A DNA stretch of 55,417 nt from Polyangiaceae bacterium (GTDB taxonomy: Bacteria; Myxococcota_A; Polyangia; Polyangiales; Polyangiaceae): contig JANXOF010000094.1 of NCBI GenBank assembly GCA_025353725.1, positions 1-55,417 on the forward strand. The letters run 5' to 3'. Shown in pieces: positions 42,552 through 52,024 of the stretch. Both the position numbers and the translations under genes were made by a program. The notes under the pieces are model-generated. The model was given only the letters and a program-made list of their open reading frames with translations, had not been told where the DNA came from and did no database searches. Numbering within the stretch: the stretch's first letter is position 1; the number at the start of each line of letters is the position of its first letter.

Positions 42552-43751
42552 ATGGTGCTCAAATCCATCATCCGCACGCTCACGAGTCGAACGCTTGCAT
42601 GGTCGGCCCTCTTCGTTGTGCTCTTCACGACATGCCGTCCGAAGGCCCAGCCCGCGGGAGACCCGCTTGCGGTGCCAGGAGCTTCAGGATCGGGAACGTC
42701 GGCCAGCGCAGTCGGCCTTCTGGCAAATTCCATAGCGCCGCCGGTACAGCCGCCGTCGCCGGGCGCCCGCATCGAGGACGAGCGGAATACAATCTCTGTC
42801 TTTCGCAACGCGTCGCGTTCCACGGTCTTCGTGACGCAAACGCGTATTGTCGAAGACTACTATGCGGGTACTCTTCAAGAGGTGCCTGCGGGGTCGGGCT
42901 CAGGGTTTGTGTGGGACGACAAGGGCACGATTGTCACCAACTTTCACGTCGTCGACGGCGCGCGCTCACTCACGGTCACCTTCGACGACCAACAAACGTT
43001 CGAGGCCAAGATTATCGGCCTCGAACCTCGAAAAGACATCGCGGTTCTCCGCATCGAGGCGCCCGCCGCGCTGCTCGTGCCGATTCATGTCGCGAAAGGC
43101 GGGCAGCTCGAGGTGGGTCAAAAAACAATCGCGATTGGCAATCCGTTTGGGCTCGATCACACGCTGACGACAGGCGTGATTAGCGCGATAGGCCGTCAGG
43201 TTCAGGGAGCCGGCGGCGTCACGATTCGCGATATGATTCAGACCGACGCGGCCATCAATCCAGGTAATTCTGGGGGCCCGCTGCTCGATTCGTCCGGACA
43301 GCTCATCGGAATGAACACGATGATCTACAGCAAAAGCGGCACGTCTGCGGGAATTGGCTTCGCGGTCCCCGTAAGTACGATAAGCCGCATTGTCCCGCAA
43401 ATCGTGAAGAGTGGGCGCGCGGAGCAAGTCGGCGTTGGCATTGGCGTTGACCCACTACAAAAGCTTGAACGTCGGCTTGGCCTCGAGGGAGTGATCGTGC
43501 TGCACGTTCCCGAAGGCAGCGCTGCGGCCGCGACGGGGCTGCGAGGCCTGACGCGAACGCGGCGAGGGCTTGCCCTTGGCGACGTGATCATCGGCATCGA
43601 CAGCGTGAAGGTCGCCCACTTCGACGACCTCTACACGGCGCTGGACGCTCATAAAGCGGAGGACAGCGTGAAGCTCACGGTCCTGCGCGGCCAGGCCACG
43701 GCAGCGGTGACCATCAAGCTCGCCGTTCTCACGACGCCCGGCCTCATCTAA
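42552..43751 (+). CDS. HtrA/DegP-type serine protease with PDZ domain (lipoprotein)
   Basis: A 399-residue protein with signal peptide and lipobox-like LFTTC, then a Pro/Ser-rich spacer. The S1C protease domain has the complete triad: His in TNFHVVDGA, Asp in RKDIAVLRI, Ser in PGNSGGPLLDS. One C-terminal PDZ domain (about residues 300-399) carries the LGDVIIGIDSVKV and DDLYTALDAHKAEDSV blocks. It is expected to degrade or chaperone misfolded proteins in the periplasm. One PDZ instead of two makes it DegS-like, but the lipid anchor replaces a membrane helix. Confidence 0.9.
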   Translation: MVLKSIIRTLTSRTLAWSALFVVLFTTCRPKAQPAGDPLAVPGASGSGTSASAVGLLANSIAPPVQPPSPGARIEDERNTISVFRNASRSTVFVTQTRIVEDYYAGTLQEVPAGSGSGFVWDDKGTIVTNFHVVDGARSLTVTFDDQQTFEAKIIGLEPRKDIAVLRIEAPAALLVPIHVAKGGQLEVGQKTIAIGNPFGLDHTLTTGVISAIGRQVQGAGGVTIRDMIQTDAAINPGNSGGPLLDSSGQLIGMNTMIYSKSGTSAGIGFAVPVSTISRIVPQIVKSGRAEQVGVGIGVDPLQKLERRLGLEGVIVLHVPEGSAAAATGLRGLTRTRRGLALGDVIIGIDSVKVAHFDDLYTALDAHKAEDSVKLTVLRGQATAAVTIKLAVLTTPGLI

Positions 43752-43760
43752 CAGGCGTCG

Positions 43761-43970
43761 CTACAGGTCGAGCTCTCGTGGCAAGATCGGATCGCACGGT
43801 ACGTCCTCGCCGAGTGCCTCCATGGCGGCGAGGAAAAGATGAGGAAATCCGAGAGGAACCGTCAAACACCCTCGGACGATACGCTTCCCTAGAATGGGAG
43901 AGGTCTTTGCCATTGTAAAGATCTCGCGCCAAACGTCTGGCTCTCCTCTGTCCAAGAGCTGCGCGAGCAT
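43761..43970 (-). CDS. Small hypothetical protein downstream of folD
   Basis: From ATG 43970 the frame encodes 69 residues, MLAQLLDRGEPDVWREI followed by RIVRGCLTVPLGFPHLFLAAM and an acidic end. In the same frame upstream, [15 protein letters not shown] also looks protein-like and reaches back to an ATT that overlaps the folD stop codon by one base. No ATG, GTG or TTG lies between, so a rare ATT start would be needed to include it; otherwise the N-terminus is at 43970. No family recognised; position suggests cotranscription with folD. Confidence 0.5.
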   Translation of the reverse strand: MLAQLLDRGEPDVWREIFTMAKTSPILGKRIVRGCLTVPLGFPHLFLAAMEALGEDVPCDPILPRELDL

Positions 43971-44010
43971 GTAGTCGCTCCCGAGGTCGAAGGCACTTCG
44001 GTTCCCACGC

Positions 44011-44910
44011 TCAATGACCGCGCTTTGGGGTCATCCGGGCGCGCGCGGCGAGGAGCGTGTTCTCGAGAAGGCACGCGATGGTCATTGGCCCGACGCCGCC
44101 GGGGACAGGCGTGATGGCGCTTGCGCGCTCTTTCGCTTCCTCGAAAGCGACATCGCCGACGAGCTTCGTTTTCAGCGTATCGCCCGGGATAGCGCCGGGC
44201 ATGTCGATGCGGTTCATTCCGACGTCGATGACCACGGCGCCGGGCTTGATCCAGTCACCTCGAACGAGTTCGGCCTTACCCACGGCGACGACGAGCACGT
44301 CGGCCTCGCGGCACACCGAGGCGAGGTCGGTCGTCCGAGAGTGCGCCATGGTGACCGTCGCATTCGCCGCGAGAAGCAGCTGCGCCATCGGCTTACCCAC
44401 GATGTTCGACCGGCCGACCACGACGGCGCGTGCCCCGTCCAACGAGCCGCCGGCAAGCGCGATGAGTTTCATACTTCCGCGCGGCGTGCACGGCACGAGC
44501 GAGGGACGACCTGAGGCCAAAAGTCCCGCGTTAACAGGGTGAAAACCGTCGACGTCCTTCGCGGGGTCAATCGCATCGAGCACTCTCTGCTCTCTGATTT
44601 GCTTAGGCAACGGCAACTGCACCAAGATTCCGTCGACGGCGGGATCGGCATTCAGGCGGCCGAGGAGCGCTAGCAGCTCGGTCTCCGTGGTGTCGTCGGC
44701 GAGCACGTGGAGCTTGCCGCGGATGCCGACCTCCTTCGCAGCTTTCTCTTTGTTGCGCGTATAAATCTGGCTCGCGGGATTTTCGCCCACAAGCACCACC
44801 TCGAGCCCCGGCGGGCGTCCGTGCTCTTTGACGAACACATCGACTCCGGTTCGCACCTCGGCACGCACGGATTCTGCCAGCTTCTTCCCGTCGAGGATGG
44901 TCGCGCTCAT
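44011..44910 (-). CDS. folD: Methylenetetrahydrofolate dehydrogenase/cyclohydrolase
   Basis: A 299-residue FolD, which interconverts methylene-THF, methenyl-THF and 10-formyl-THF, the formyl donor used by PurN in this window. Motifs: [14 protein letters not shown] with the catalytic Lys, [31 protein letters not shown] (NADP binding) and [19 protein letters not shown]. Start 44910 ([13 protein letters not shown]) matches the family; the frame upstream to 45054 adds no recognisable sequence. It follows parB by about 50 bp on the same strand. Confidence 0.97.
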   Translation of the reverse strand: MSATILDGKKLAESVRAEVRTGVDVFVKEHGRPPGLEVVLVGENPASQIYTRNKEKAAKEVGIRGKLHVLADDTTETELLALLGRLNADPAVDGILVQLPLPKQIREQRVLDAIDPAKDVDGFHPVNAGLLASGRPSLVPCTPRGSMKLIALAGGSLDGARAVVVGRSNIVGKPMAQLLLAANATVTMAHSRTTDLASVCREADVLVVAVGKAELVRGDWIKPGAVVIDVGMNRIDMPGAIPGDTLKTKLVGDVAFEEAKERASAITPVPGGVGPMTIACLLENTLLAARARMTPKRGH

Positions 44911-44962
44911 GGGCTTCTTTATAGCGCGAGTCGCGCGAGACGATCGCGCTTCAAGCCGTGCG

Positions 44963-45919
44963 CTAGTCCAGTTTGAAGACCCGCGCGAGAATGCGGTCGA
45001 GATGGTCAAGATCTTCGTACGGAATGACAAGCTCCCCCTTGTTTCCCTGATCACGGACGACGACTTTGGTCGAGGCTGCCTTGGTCAGCCGATTCTCTAA
45101 ATCGCGGATCGACGTGGACTTTCCGTCGCGACCAGGGATGGCCTTGCCTCCCTTCCCGGTAGTGGCCTTTGCTCTTGCGCCGCGCACCAGCGCTTCCGTC
45201 GCGCGAACGCTGAGCCTCCCGCGCACGCACTTTTCCGCGAGTTCCTCTATCTTCGTCTCCTCAGCTGCGCCGAGAAGGGCGCGCGCGTGGCCTTCCGAAA
45301 GCTCGCCGGAGACGACGCGTCCGCGCACGGACGCCGGGAGTTTGAGGAGGCGAAGCGAGTTCGAGATCGTCGTGCGGTCCTTCCCGAGGCGCTCGGCCAA
45401 CGACTCCTGCGTATACTGGTGCTCCTTGACGAGGCGGTCGAGAGCTTCGGCCAGCTCGACGGCATTCAGGTCCTCGCGCTGCACGTTTTCGATGAGCGCG
45501 AGCTCGAACGCTGTCTTCGGGGAGACGTCTTTGACGACAACGAGGACCTCCCGAAGTCCAGCTTTTTGGCACGCTCGCCACCTTCGCTCGCCCGCAATGA
45601 TCTCGAGGTTGTCCTGACCGGGAACGCGTCGAACGACGATCGGTTCGAGAAGCCCGTGCTCGCGGATGGACGCGGCGAGCTCGTCAATCTTGTCCTTCGC
45701 GAAAAATTGCCGCGGCTGCCCCTTTTGTGGCGAGAGCTTGTCGAGCGGGCAAGAAAACACGCTTTTGTCGCCGTACTGCGAGTGAGCGAAGTCCCGAGCG
45801 GCGGGAAGGAGCGCGTCAAGCCCCCGACCGAGGGCGCGCCTCTTCACATTCACATTCGCATTCGCATTCGCATTCGCATTCGGATCGTTGGCTTTCGGAT
45901 CGTTCGGTGGCGTCGTCAC
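44963..45919 (-). CDS. parB: Chromosome-partitioning protein ParB
   Basis: A 318-residue ParB. After a basic start ([14 protein letters not shown]), the N-terminal CTP-binding/partition region has [19 protein letters not shown] and [18 protein letters not shown]. The helix-turn-helix parS-binding domain follows ([20 protein letters not shown]), with [12 protein letters not shown] and a C-terminal dimerisation end ([19 protein letters not shown]). The N-terminus contains a (NA)n tract encoded by GCATTC-type hexamers at 45845-45881. GTG 45919 overlaps the parA stop by 4 bp. No clear parS site was found nearby. Confidence 0.96.
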   Translation of the reverse strand: MTTPPNDPKANDPNANANANANVNVKRRALGRGLDALLPAARDFAHSQYGDKSVFSCPLDKLSPQKGQPRQFFAKDKIDELAASIREHGLLEPIVVRRVPGQDNLEIIAGERRWRACQKAGLREVLVVVKDVSPKTAFELALIENVQREDLNAVELAEALDRLVKEHQYTQESLAERLGKDRTTISNSLRLLKLPASVRGRVVSGELSEGHARALLGAAEETKIEELAEKCVRGRLSVRATEALVRGARAKATTGKGGKAIPGRDGKSTSIRDLENRLTKAASTKVVVRDQGNKGELVIPYEDLDHLDRILARVFKLD

Positions 45920-46737
45920 GCGTCGCCTCCGCTCGCTTTTTTGTTCGTGCGGCTTTCAGAGTCCGGCGCGTGCTTCAGAAGCAATTCGCGCGCGAGCGAT
46001 AAGTACCCCTGCGCACCCTTCGATTGCACGTCGTAGAGAAGCGCGGGTTTGCCGTGGGATGGCGCCTCTGAGAGGCGAACATTGCGGGGTATCACGCTGT
46101 CGAACACGAAAAAGTGGCGACGTACCTCCTCGGCGACCTGGTGCGCGAGGTTGTTGCGCGGGTCGAACATCGTCAGCACGACACCCTCGACCTCGAGCGC
46201 CTCGTTCATTCCGTTCTTGATGCGGTCGATCGTGGCCATGAGGTGCGTCAGGCCTTCGAGTGCATAGTATTCGCACTGGAGGGGCACGAGCACGGCGTCG
46301 GCCGCGGCGAGCGCGTTGACGGTAAGAAGCCCGAGGGACGGCGGGCAGTCGATAAAGACATGGTCGAAGTCGCCGAGCACTGAAGAGAGCGCGTCCTTCA
46401 GCTTGAGCGCACGCCTCGGATCATCGACGAGCTCGATTTCAGCCGCGACGAGGTCTTGCGTCGCCGGCGCGACGACCAGGCGAGGCACGTCGGTCGCGAC
46501 GAAAACTTCACGCATCGTCACTTCGCCGATGAGCACGTCGTAGATCGTTCGCTCGCGGGTGCCCGACCGGATTCCGCATCCTGAACTGGCGTTCCCTTGC
46601 GGGTCCATATCGACGAGGAGCGTCCGCTGCTCAGCGGTGGCGACGCTCGCCGCAAGATTTACCGCTGTGGTCGTCTTGCCGACGCCGCCCTTCTGGTTGA
46701 CTACGCACGTCACGCGCGCACGGTGTGGGACTGGCAT
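45916..46737 (-). CDS. parA: Chromosome-partitioning ATPase ParA
   Basis: A 273-residue ParA/Soj. The deviant Walker A is CVVNQKGGVGKTTTAVNLAA; LLVDMDPQGNASSGCG (A' region) and VFIDCPPSLGLLTVNAL (Walker B) follow. It binds DNA in the ATP form and is released by ParB to move origins. Start 46737 (MPVPHRARVTCVV) places the ATPase at the N-terminus as usual; the frame continuing to 47004 lies in a region that reads poorly and overlaps the promoter of the small genes. Confidence 0.96.
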   Translation of the reverse strand: MPVPHRARVTCVVNQKGGVGKTTTAVNLAASVATAEQRTLLVDMDPQGNASSGCGIRSGTRERTIYDVLIGEVTMREVFVATDVPRLVVAPATQDLVAAEIELVDDPRRALKLKDALSSVLGDFDHVFIDCPPSLGLLTVNALAAADAVLVPLQCEYYALEGLTHLMATIDRIKNGMNEALEVEGVVLTMFDPRNNLAHQVAEEVRRHFFVFDSVIPRNVRLSEAPSHGKPALLYDVQSKGAQGYLSLARELLLKHAPDSESRTNKKASGGDA

Positions 46738-46955
46738 CGCAACCGGGTGTGTAGCCCCGATGAACGCGTCGCCGCAACGGTCGTGCGGCTCCCTGGCCCC
46801 GCAGAGCCAAAAAGAGTCGCGCTTTTTTGACCTCAAACGCCAGTCGCGTATGGTGTGCCCAGATGTAGGCAAACGTGGTTCCGGCGTGACTCTGCGCGAT
46901 CCGAACGGAGCGAGTCGTTCGCGGGAACCACGATCGAAACGCGGGAGGAGGAACG

Positions 46956-47144
46956 ATGGTCGAGGAGAGTCAGATGAAGGAAGCGTTGTCCAACGTTCTC
47001 GCACAACCGCCGTCGAGCCACGACGCGAGTACCGACCGGATTCTGGCGGCCTCGTTCTTTCGAACGCGTCCTTTTCAGGCGGGCGTTAGCGCCGCCATTG
47101 TTTGCCTTGCCGACCACCGCCGAAGCCTGAGCGCTCGGCCATGA
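46956..47144 (+). CDS. Small hypothetical protein
   Basis: GGAGGAGG at 46943-46950 stands 5-6 bp before ATG 46956, a strong translation signal. The 62-residue peptide starts acidic and helical (MVEESQMKEALSNVLA), passes through a Ser/Pro stretch and ends basic (DHRRSLSARP). No family recognised. It lies between the divergent parA promoter region and another small gene. Real translation is supported mainly by the ribosome-binding site. Confidence 0.45.
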   Translation: MVEESQMKEALSNVLAQPPSSHDASTDRILAASFFRTRPFQAGVSAAIVCLADHRRSLSARP

Positions 47145-47187
47145 GCGGCTCTCTTCTTTCTTGTGACGTAGGTGGAGGATGTGCGCG

Positions 47188-47367
47188 ATGAGTGTTCCAA
47201 AGAGCTACCGGACGATGGCGGAGTTCGAGCGAGAGACAATCCGGCCTGACATGAAGTACGGATTTTCCCTCGACGACCTGATGCAGGACACCACGTTTCA
47301 CGCGTCCGAGTTGCTCTTCGACGACACCGTCGACGAGTACGCCGAGCCCGACGAGGACGACGATTGA
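47188..47367 (+). CDS. Small acidic hypothetical protein
   Basis: A 59-residue peptide beginning MSVPKSYRTMAEFERE, with MKYGFSLDDLMQDTTFHASE in the middle and a tail of Asp/Glu (DEYAEPDEDDD). GGAGG at 47174-47178 fits ATG 47188; ATG 47179 would sit on the ribosome-binding site. A small acidic protein of this type, directly before the trigger factor gene and a strong terminator, appears plausible as conserved in the group, but I cannot name a family. It could be a regulator or adaptor; that is inference. Confidence 0.65.
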   Translation: MSVPKSYRTMAEFERETIRPDMKYGFSLDDLMQDTTFHASELLFDDTVDEYAEPDEDDD

Positions 47368-47424
47368 CCCACATTTAGAGCTGTCCCTTCCCGGGGACCT
47401 ACCGAGACAGTGTGCTGCGGTACC

Positions 47425-47466
47425 GCCCGCGAAGGTCGCCTCTCCTTCGCGGGCGTTTTCTTTTTT
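47425..47466 (+). terminator. Rho-independent terminator before trigger factor
   Basis: A perfect 11-bp GC-rich stem (47425-47435 with 47444-47454) with an 8-nt loop is followed by GTTTTCTTTTTT. It closes the transcript of the two small genes and separates them from tig, which must then have its own promoter within about 60 bp or rely on read-through. Confidence 0.9.
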
Positions 47467-47524
47467 AGGGGTGAAAGCGATCGCCGAGCCCGCTCGAGGC
47501 TTGACCGCTCCTGTGAGGAAAGTA

Positions 47525-49054
47525 ATGTCACACCCCCAAATGCAAGTCAGCGAGAAGCGTGTCTCTCCGGTCGTGATGGAGCTGTCGGTCGAGGTCCCCG
47601 CGACCGTCGTAAAGGCCGAGGTCGACAAGGCGTATGTCACCCTCGGGAGGAAGGCTCACATCAAAGGTTTCCGCCCCGGCAAGGCGCCGCGTGACGTCCT
47701 TACACGGATGTTTGCGCCTCAAGTTCAAAACGACGTCGCGAACCAAATCGTCAACGACACTCTTCCAAAGATTCTCAGCGAGAAGAACCTCACCCCGGTG
47801 AATCAACCGCAGGTCGCGGCGAAGACCATCGATCCGAAGACGCCCTTCTCGTTCACCGTGACGTTCGAGGTACAGCCTGAGATCGAGAGCGTGAACTTCG
47901 AGGGGTTCGCGCTTTACCGACCCAAGGTCGACGTCGACGTGAAGCTTGTGGAGGAGCAGCTCGAGGGGCTTCGTCTTAGGCACGCGTCTCTCAAGGCACC
48001 CGATCCCGCACGTGCGGCGCAAACCGGCGACGTGTTGTCGATCGACTTCACGCTTTCGGTGGATGGCAAAGAGGTCAAAGACGGTGGCGGCCAGGGAGTC
48101 CAAATTGAGCTCGGCTCGGGTCAGGCCCTGCCGGAGATCGACGCCGCGCTCGTGGGAAAGCACCAGGGCGAAAAGGCTTCGGCCGAGCACACCTTTCCTG
48201 CCGAGCACCCGCGGGAAGACTTCCGCGGGAAGACGGGGAAGTTCGGCATCACCGTGAGCGATCTCAAGGAGCGGGTTCTCGCCACCATCGACGACGAGTT
48301 CGCGAAGGACATTGGTTTGGAGACGCTCGTAGCGCTGCGTGCCGACATCCATACGAAGCTCGAGAAGGCGGCGAAGGACCGCTCGGAGACAAGCCTCGCC
48401 GAGCAAATCGTCGAAAAACTGAACAGCGAAAACGTGTGCGACGTGCCGCCGTCCCTCGTGGAGCAGCAGTGTCGCATCATGGAGCAGGAGGTGCTGCAGA
48501 GCGCGCGTCGCACCGGCCAGCGCATCACACAGGAGCAGTACAATGCCCTGCACGCCGCGATTCTCGCCGACGCCGAGAAAAAAGTTCGCGCGGGCCTTCT
48601 CATGGCGGCCATTGCGCGAAAGAATGCGTTCAAGATTACGGACGAGGACATTGAGAGCGGGTTGGCAGAGCTCGCGGCCGAGACGGGAAAGAACGTCGCG
48701 AAGCTGCGGGTCGAGTACCGAGAAAAGTCGAAGCGTGACATTCTCATCGGTATGATCCTTGAAGACAAAATCCTGGATTTCATCGAGACTAAGTCGACGA
48801 TTACCGACGGCGATCCGCCGAAGGATGCGCCGGACGCCTCAACTGCAACGGACGCTGTCGCCGAGGAAGGAAAAGCCGGGCCCGCAGCCAAGTCGGATTC
48901 GGAAACGGAGCGCGGAAAAAGCGCGAAGAGTTTGGACAGCGGCAAAAGCGAGTCGAAGAACGAGAGTGAAGACGCGGCATCGAAAGACTCCGTGAAGGCG
49001 ATTCCGGCTCCGGCGCCCAGCAAACCGAAAGCGAAAAAGGCAGGCAAACGATGA
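47525..49054 (+). CDS. tig: Trigger factor (ribosome-associated chaperone)
   Basis: A 509-residue trigger factor. The ribosome-binding signature is [15 protein letters not shown] (about residues 42-56). The FKBP-like PPIase domain follows ([34 protein letters not shown]), then the helical C-terminal chaperone body ([17 protein letters not shown]). ATG 47525 follows GAGGAAAGT. The family is normally about 430 residues; the last about 70 here are a Lys/Ser/Glu/Ala-rich tail ([20 protein letters not shown]) that looks disordered. Its stop overlaps clpP by 4 bp, the usual tig-clpP-clpX order. Confidence 0.96.
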   Translation: MSHPQMQVSEKRVSPVVMELSVEVPATVVKAEVDKAYVTLGRKAHIKGFRPGKAPRDVLTRMFAPQVQNDVANQIVNDTLPKILSEKNLTPVNQPQVAAKTIDPKTPFSFTVTFEVQPEIESVNFEGFALYRPKVDVDVKLVEEQLEGLRLRHASLKAPDPARAAQTGDVLSIDFTLSVDGKEVKDGGGQGVQIELGSGQALPEIDAALVGKHQGEKASAEHTFPAEHPREDFRGKTGKFGITVSDLKERVLATIDDEFAKDIGLETLVALRADIHTKLEKAAKDRSETSLAEQIVEKLNSENVCDVPPSLVEQQCRIMEQEVLQSARRTGQRITQEQYNALHAAILADAEKKVRAGLLMAAIARKNAFKITDEDIESGLAELAAETGKNVAKLRVEYREKSKRDILIGMILEDKILDFIETKSTITDGDPPKDAPDASTATDAVAEEGKAGPAAKSDSETERGKSAKSLDSGKSESKNESEDAASKDSVKAIPAPAPSKPKAKKAGKR

Positions 49055-49755
49055 TGAAGCGACCCGAGACTCGCGCGCAGGCGATGGCCGTGCTGGAGAG
49101 CGCGAACGCCTCCGGATTCTTAGCGAATGCGTCGGGAGTCCTCATTCCGAACGTGGTCGAAACCACGCACCGCGGCGAGCGCGGCTGGAGCATCTTCGAC
49201 CGACTTCTGAAAGACCGCATCGTGTTTCTCTACGACGAGATTCACGACATGCTGGCCAATGTGATCATTGCTCAGTTCCTCTTTCTCGAGAGCGAGGACC
49301 CGGATAAGGAGATCATGGTTTACATCAACAGCCCCGGCGGCGTGGTGACCAGCGGTCTCGCCATTCACGACACGATGCAGTACGTGCGATGTGACGTCTC
49401 GACGACGTGCCTCGGCATGGCGGCTTCGATGGCCGCAGTGCTTCTGGCCGCGGGAACGAAAGGTCGCCGGAATGCACTACCGAACGCGCGCGTCATGATC
49501 CACCAGCCGATGGGCGGCGCGCGGGGCCAGGCGTCAGATATCGAGATTCAAGCTCGCGAAATTCGTCATCTCAAGGACGTTCTAACGGATATTCTGACCC
49601 ACGCGACGGGCAAAGCGAAGGAGCAGGTCCACAAGGACATTGATCGCGACTTCTACCTAAGCGCGGCGTCTGCGAAAGAGTACGGACTCATCGATAACGT
49701 TATGCTTCCCCCGAAGAAGCGCGGTGACGGCACGAAAGACAAACGCGGGGAGTAG
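49051..49755 (+). CDS. clpP: ATP-dependent Clp protease proteolytic subunit
   Basis: A 234-residue ClpP. The catalytic triad is visible: Ser in [12 protein letters not shown], His in [11 protein letters not shown], Asp in IDRDFYLSA. The N-terminal processing region and handle ([20 protein letters not shown]) are normal; the protein is longer than the usual about 200, with about 20 extra residues at each end. The start overlaps tig in ATGA. It forms the protease barrel fed by ClpX, whose gene follows after about 100 bp. Confidence 0.97.
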   Translation: MMKRPETRAQAMAVLESANASGFLANASGVLIPNVVETTHRGERGWSIFDRLLKDRIVFLYDEIHDMLANVIIAQFLFLESEDPDKEIMVYINSPGGVVTSGLAIHDTMQYVRCDVSTTCLGMAASMAAVLLAAGTKGRRNALPNARVMIHQPMGGARGQASDIEIQAREIRHLKDVLTDILTHATGKAKEQVHKDIDRDFYLSAASAKEYGLIDNVMLPPKKRGDGTKDKRGE

Positions 49756-49857
49756 TCGCGGTTTGCGAGAGCCGCACGCGCGTGCGGCCTCGAAAACGGG
49801 GCAGGGAACTCGAGTCCCGAAAGCCCAAAGCCAGAAGCCCGAAGAAAAGAGGAAGCC

Positions 49858-51114
<1,257 letters not shown>

Positions 51115-51127
51115 GTTAGGCCCAGAG

Positions 51128-51160
51128 CCGGCCTCCGCGAGATGAGGCCGGTTTCGTTCT
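51128..51160 (+). terminator. Terminator after clpX
   Basis: An 8-bp stem CCGGCCTC/GAGGCCGG (51128-51135 with 51144-51151), 8-nt loop, then TTTCGTTCT. It ends the tig-clpP-clpX transcript. The following 150 bp to the DUF2378 gene has no other gene. Confidence 0.75.
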
Positions 51161-51310
51161 TCGCGCGCTCGCTTCATGACGAAACACGGTCGCGTTGAAC
51201 GCTGTCTCATGGTGCTTCGCCGACCTCCGCGAGATTCATCCGACTTCGGTCGGATGCGTATTCCGGTCGCATGCCTTCCATCGCTGCTAGCCTGCCAGAG
51301 CTGAGCCACG

Positions 51311-51910
51311 ATGAGCTGCCGCTTTCTAACTATTGACGACGTTGCGCTCGTAGGCGACCTGGATCTCGCGGCTACGCTTGCCACGATTCCCGCCGACTTT
51401 ACGACGAAGGGCATGTTTTTCACGCGCTACGTGGCTGCTCTCGGGGCTGAGTGGGAGGCGCTTCTGCCCTCGCTTATCGAACCGGCCAAACACGGCCAGT
51501 ACTATGCGTTCGAGAGCTATCCTCTTCGCGACTACGTGCGCGTGTTCGATCGCGTGGCGCGCGCGCGCTTCCCGGGTTCTCCGCGTGAAGCCTTCCGCTT
51601 GCTTGCGCGCGGAGAAGTCGAGGTATTCGCGGAGTCGACACTTGGCAAGGTCACTTTTTCCTTGCTGCGCGACCCGGGTGGCGCACTTCTGCGCTTTCCC
51701 GACATCTTCAAAGTCGTCGCCCGCGCCTCGGATTGCCGCGCCGTGCGCTTAGGGGAGCGCCGCGTCGCGGTCACGTACCCGCGCTATCACGGGTCGATCG
51801 AAGTTGGGCTCGGTCTCGTCGAGGGGCTCGTCCAGACGTTCGACGAGCATCCTCGCGTCGAGGTCACGGTCGCTCACGACCGTCGCGTGGTCTACGACGT
51901 CGCCTGGTAG
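51311..51910 (+). CDS. DUF2378 family protein (TIGR02265)
   Basis: A 199-residue protein of the myxobacterial DUF2378 family. Visible features are TKGMFFTRY near residue 31, YYAFESYPLRDYVRVFD near residue 62, FPGSPREAFRLLARGEVEVFAESTLGK near residue 84, YPRYHGSIEVGLGLVEGLVQTF, and the ending VEVTVAHDRRVVYDVAW. The family is almost confined to Myxococcota and uncharacterised. It lies alone between the clpX terminator and lon. Confidence 0.88.
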   Translation: MSCRFLTIDDVALVGDLDLAATLATIPADFTTKGMFFTRYVAALGAEWEALLPSLIEPAKHGQYYAFESYPLRDYVRVFDRVARARFPGSPREAFRLLARGEVEVFAESTLGKVTFSLLRDPGGALLRFPDIFKVVARASDCRAVRLGERRVAVTYPRYHGSIEVGLGLVEGLVQTFDEHPRVEVTVAHDRRVVYDVAW

Positions 51911-52024
51911 CGCCGTCGTCACGAGGGCGACATCGCGTGGCCTCGGAGGTCGCTAGGTCGGTCCAAACAAATCACCTCGGACGAGGTTGGTAGCCGGGCG
52001 CTTTTCGGGGTAAAAGTCTGCTCA

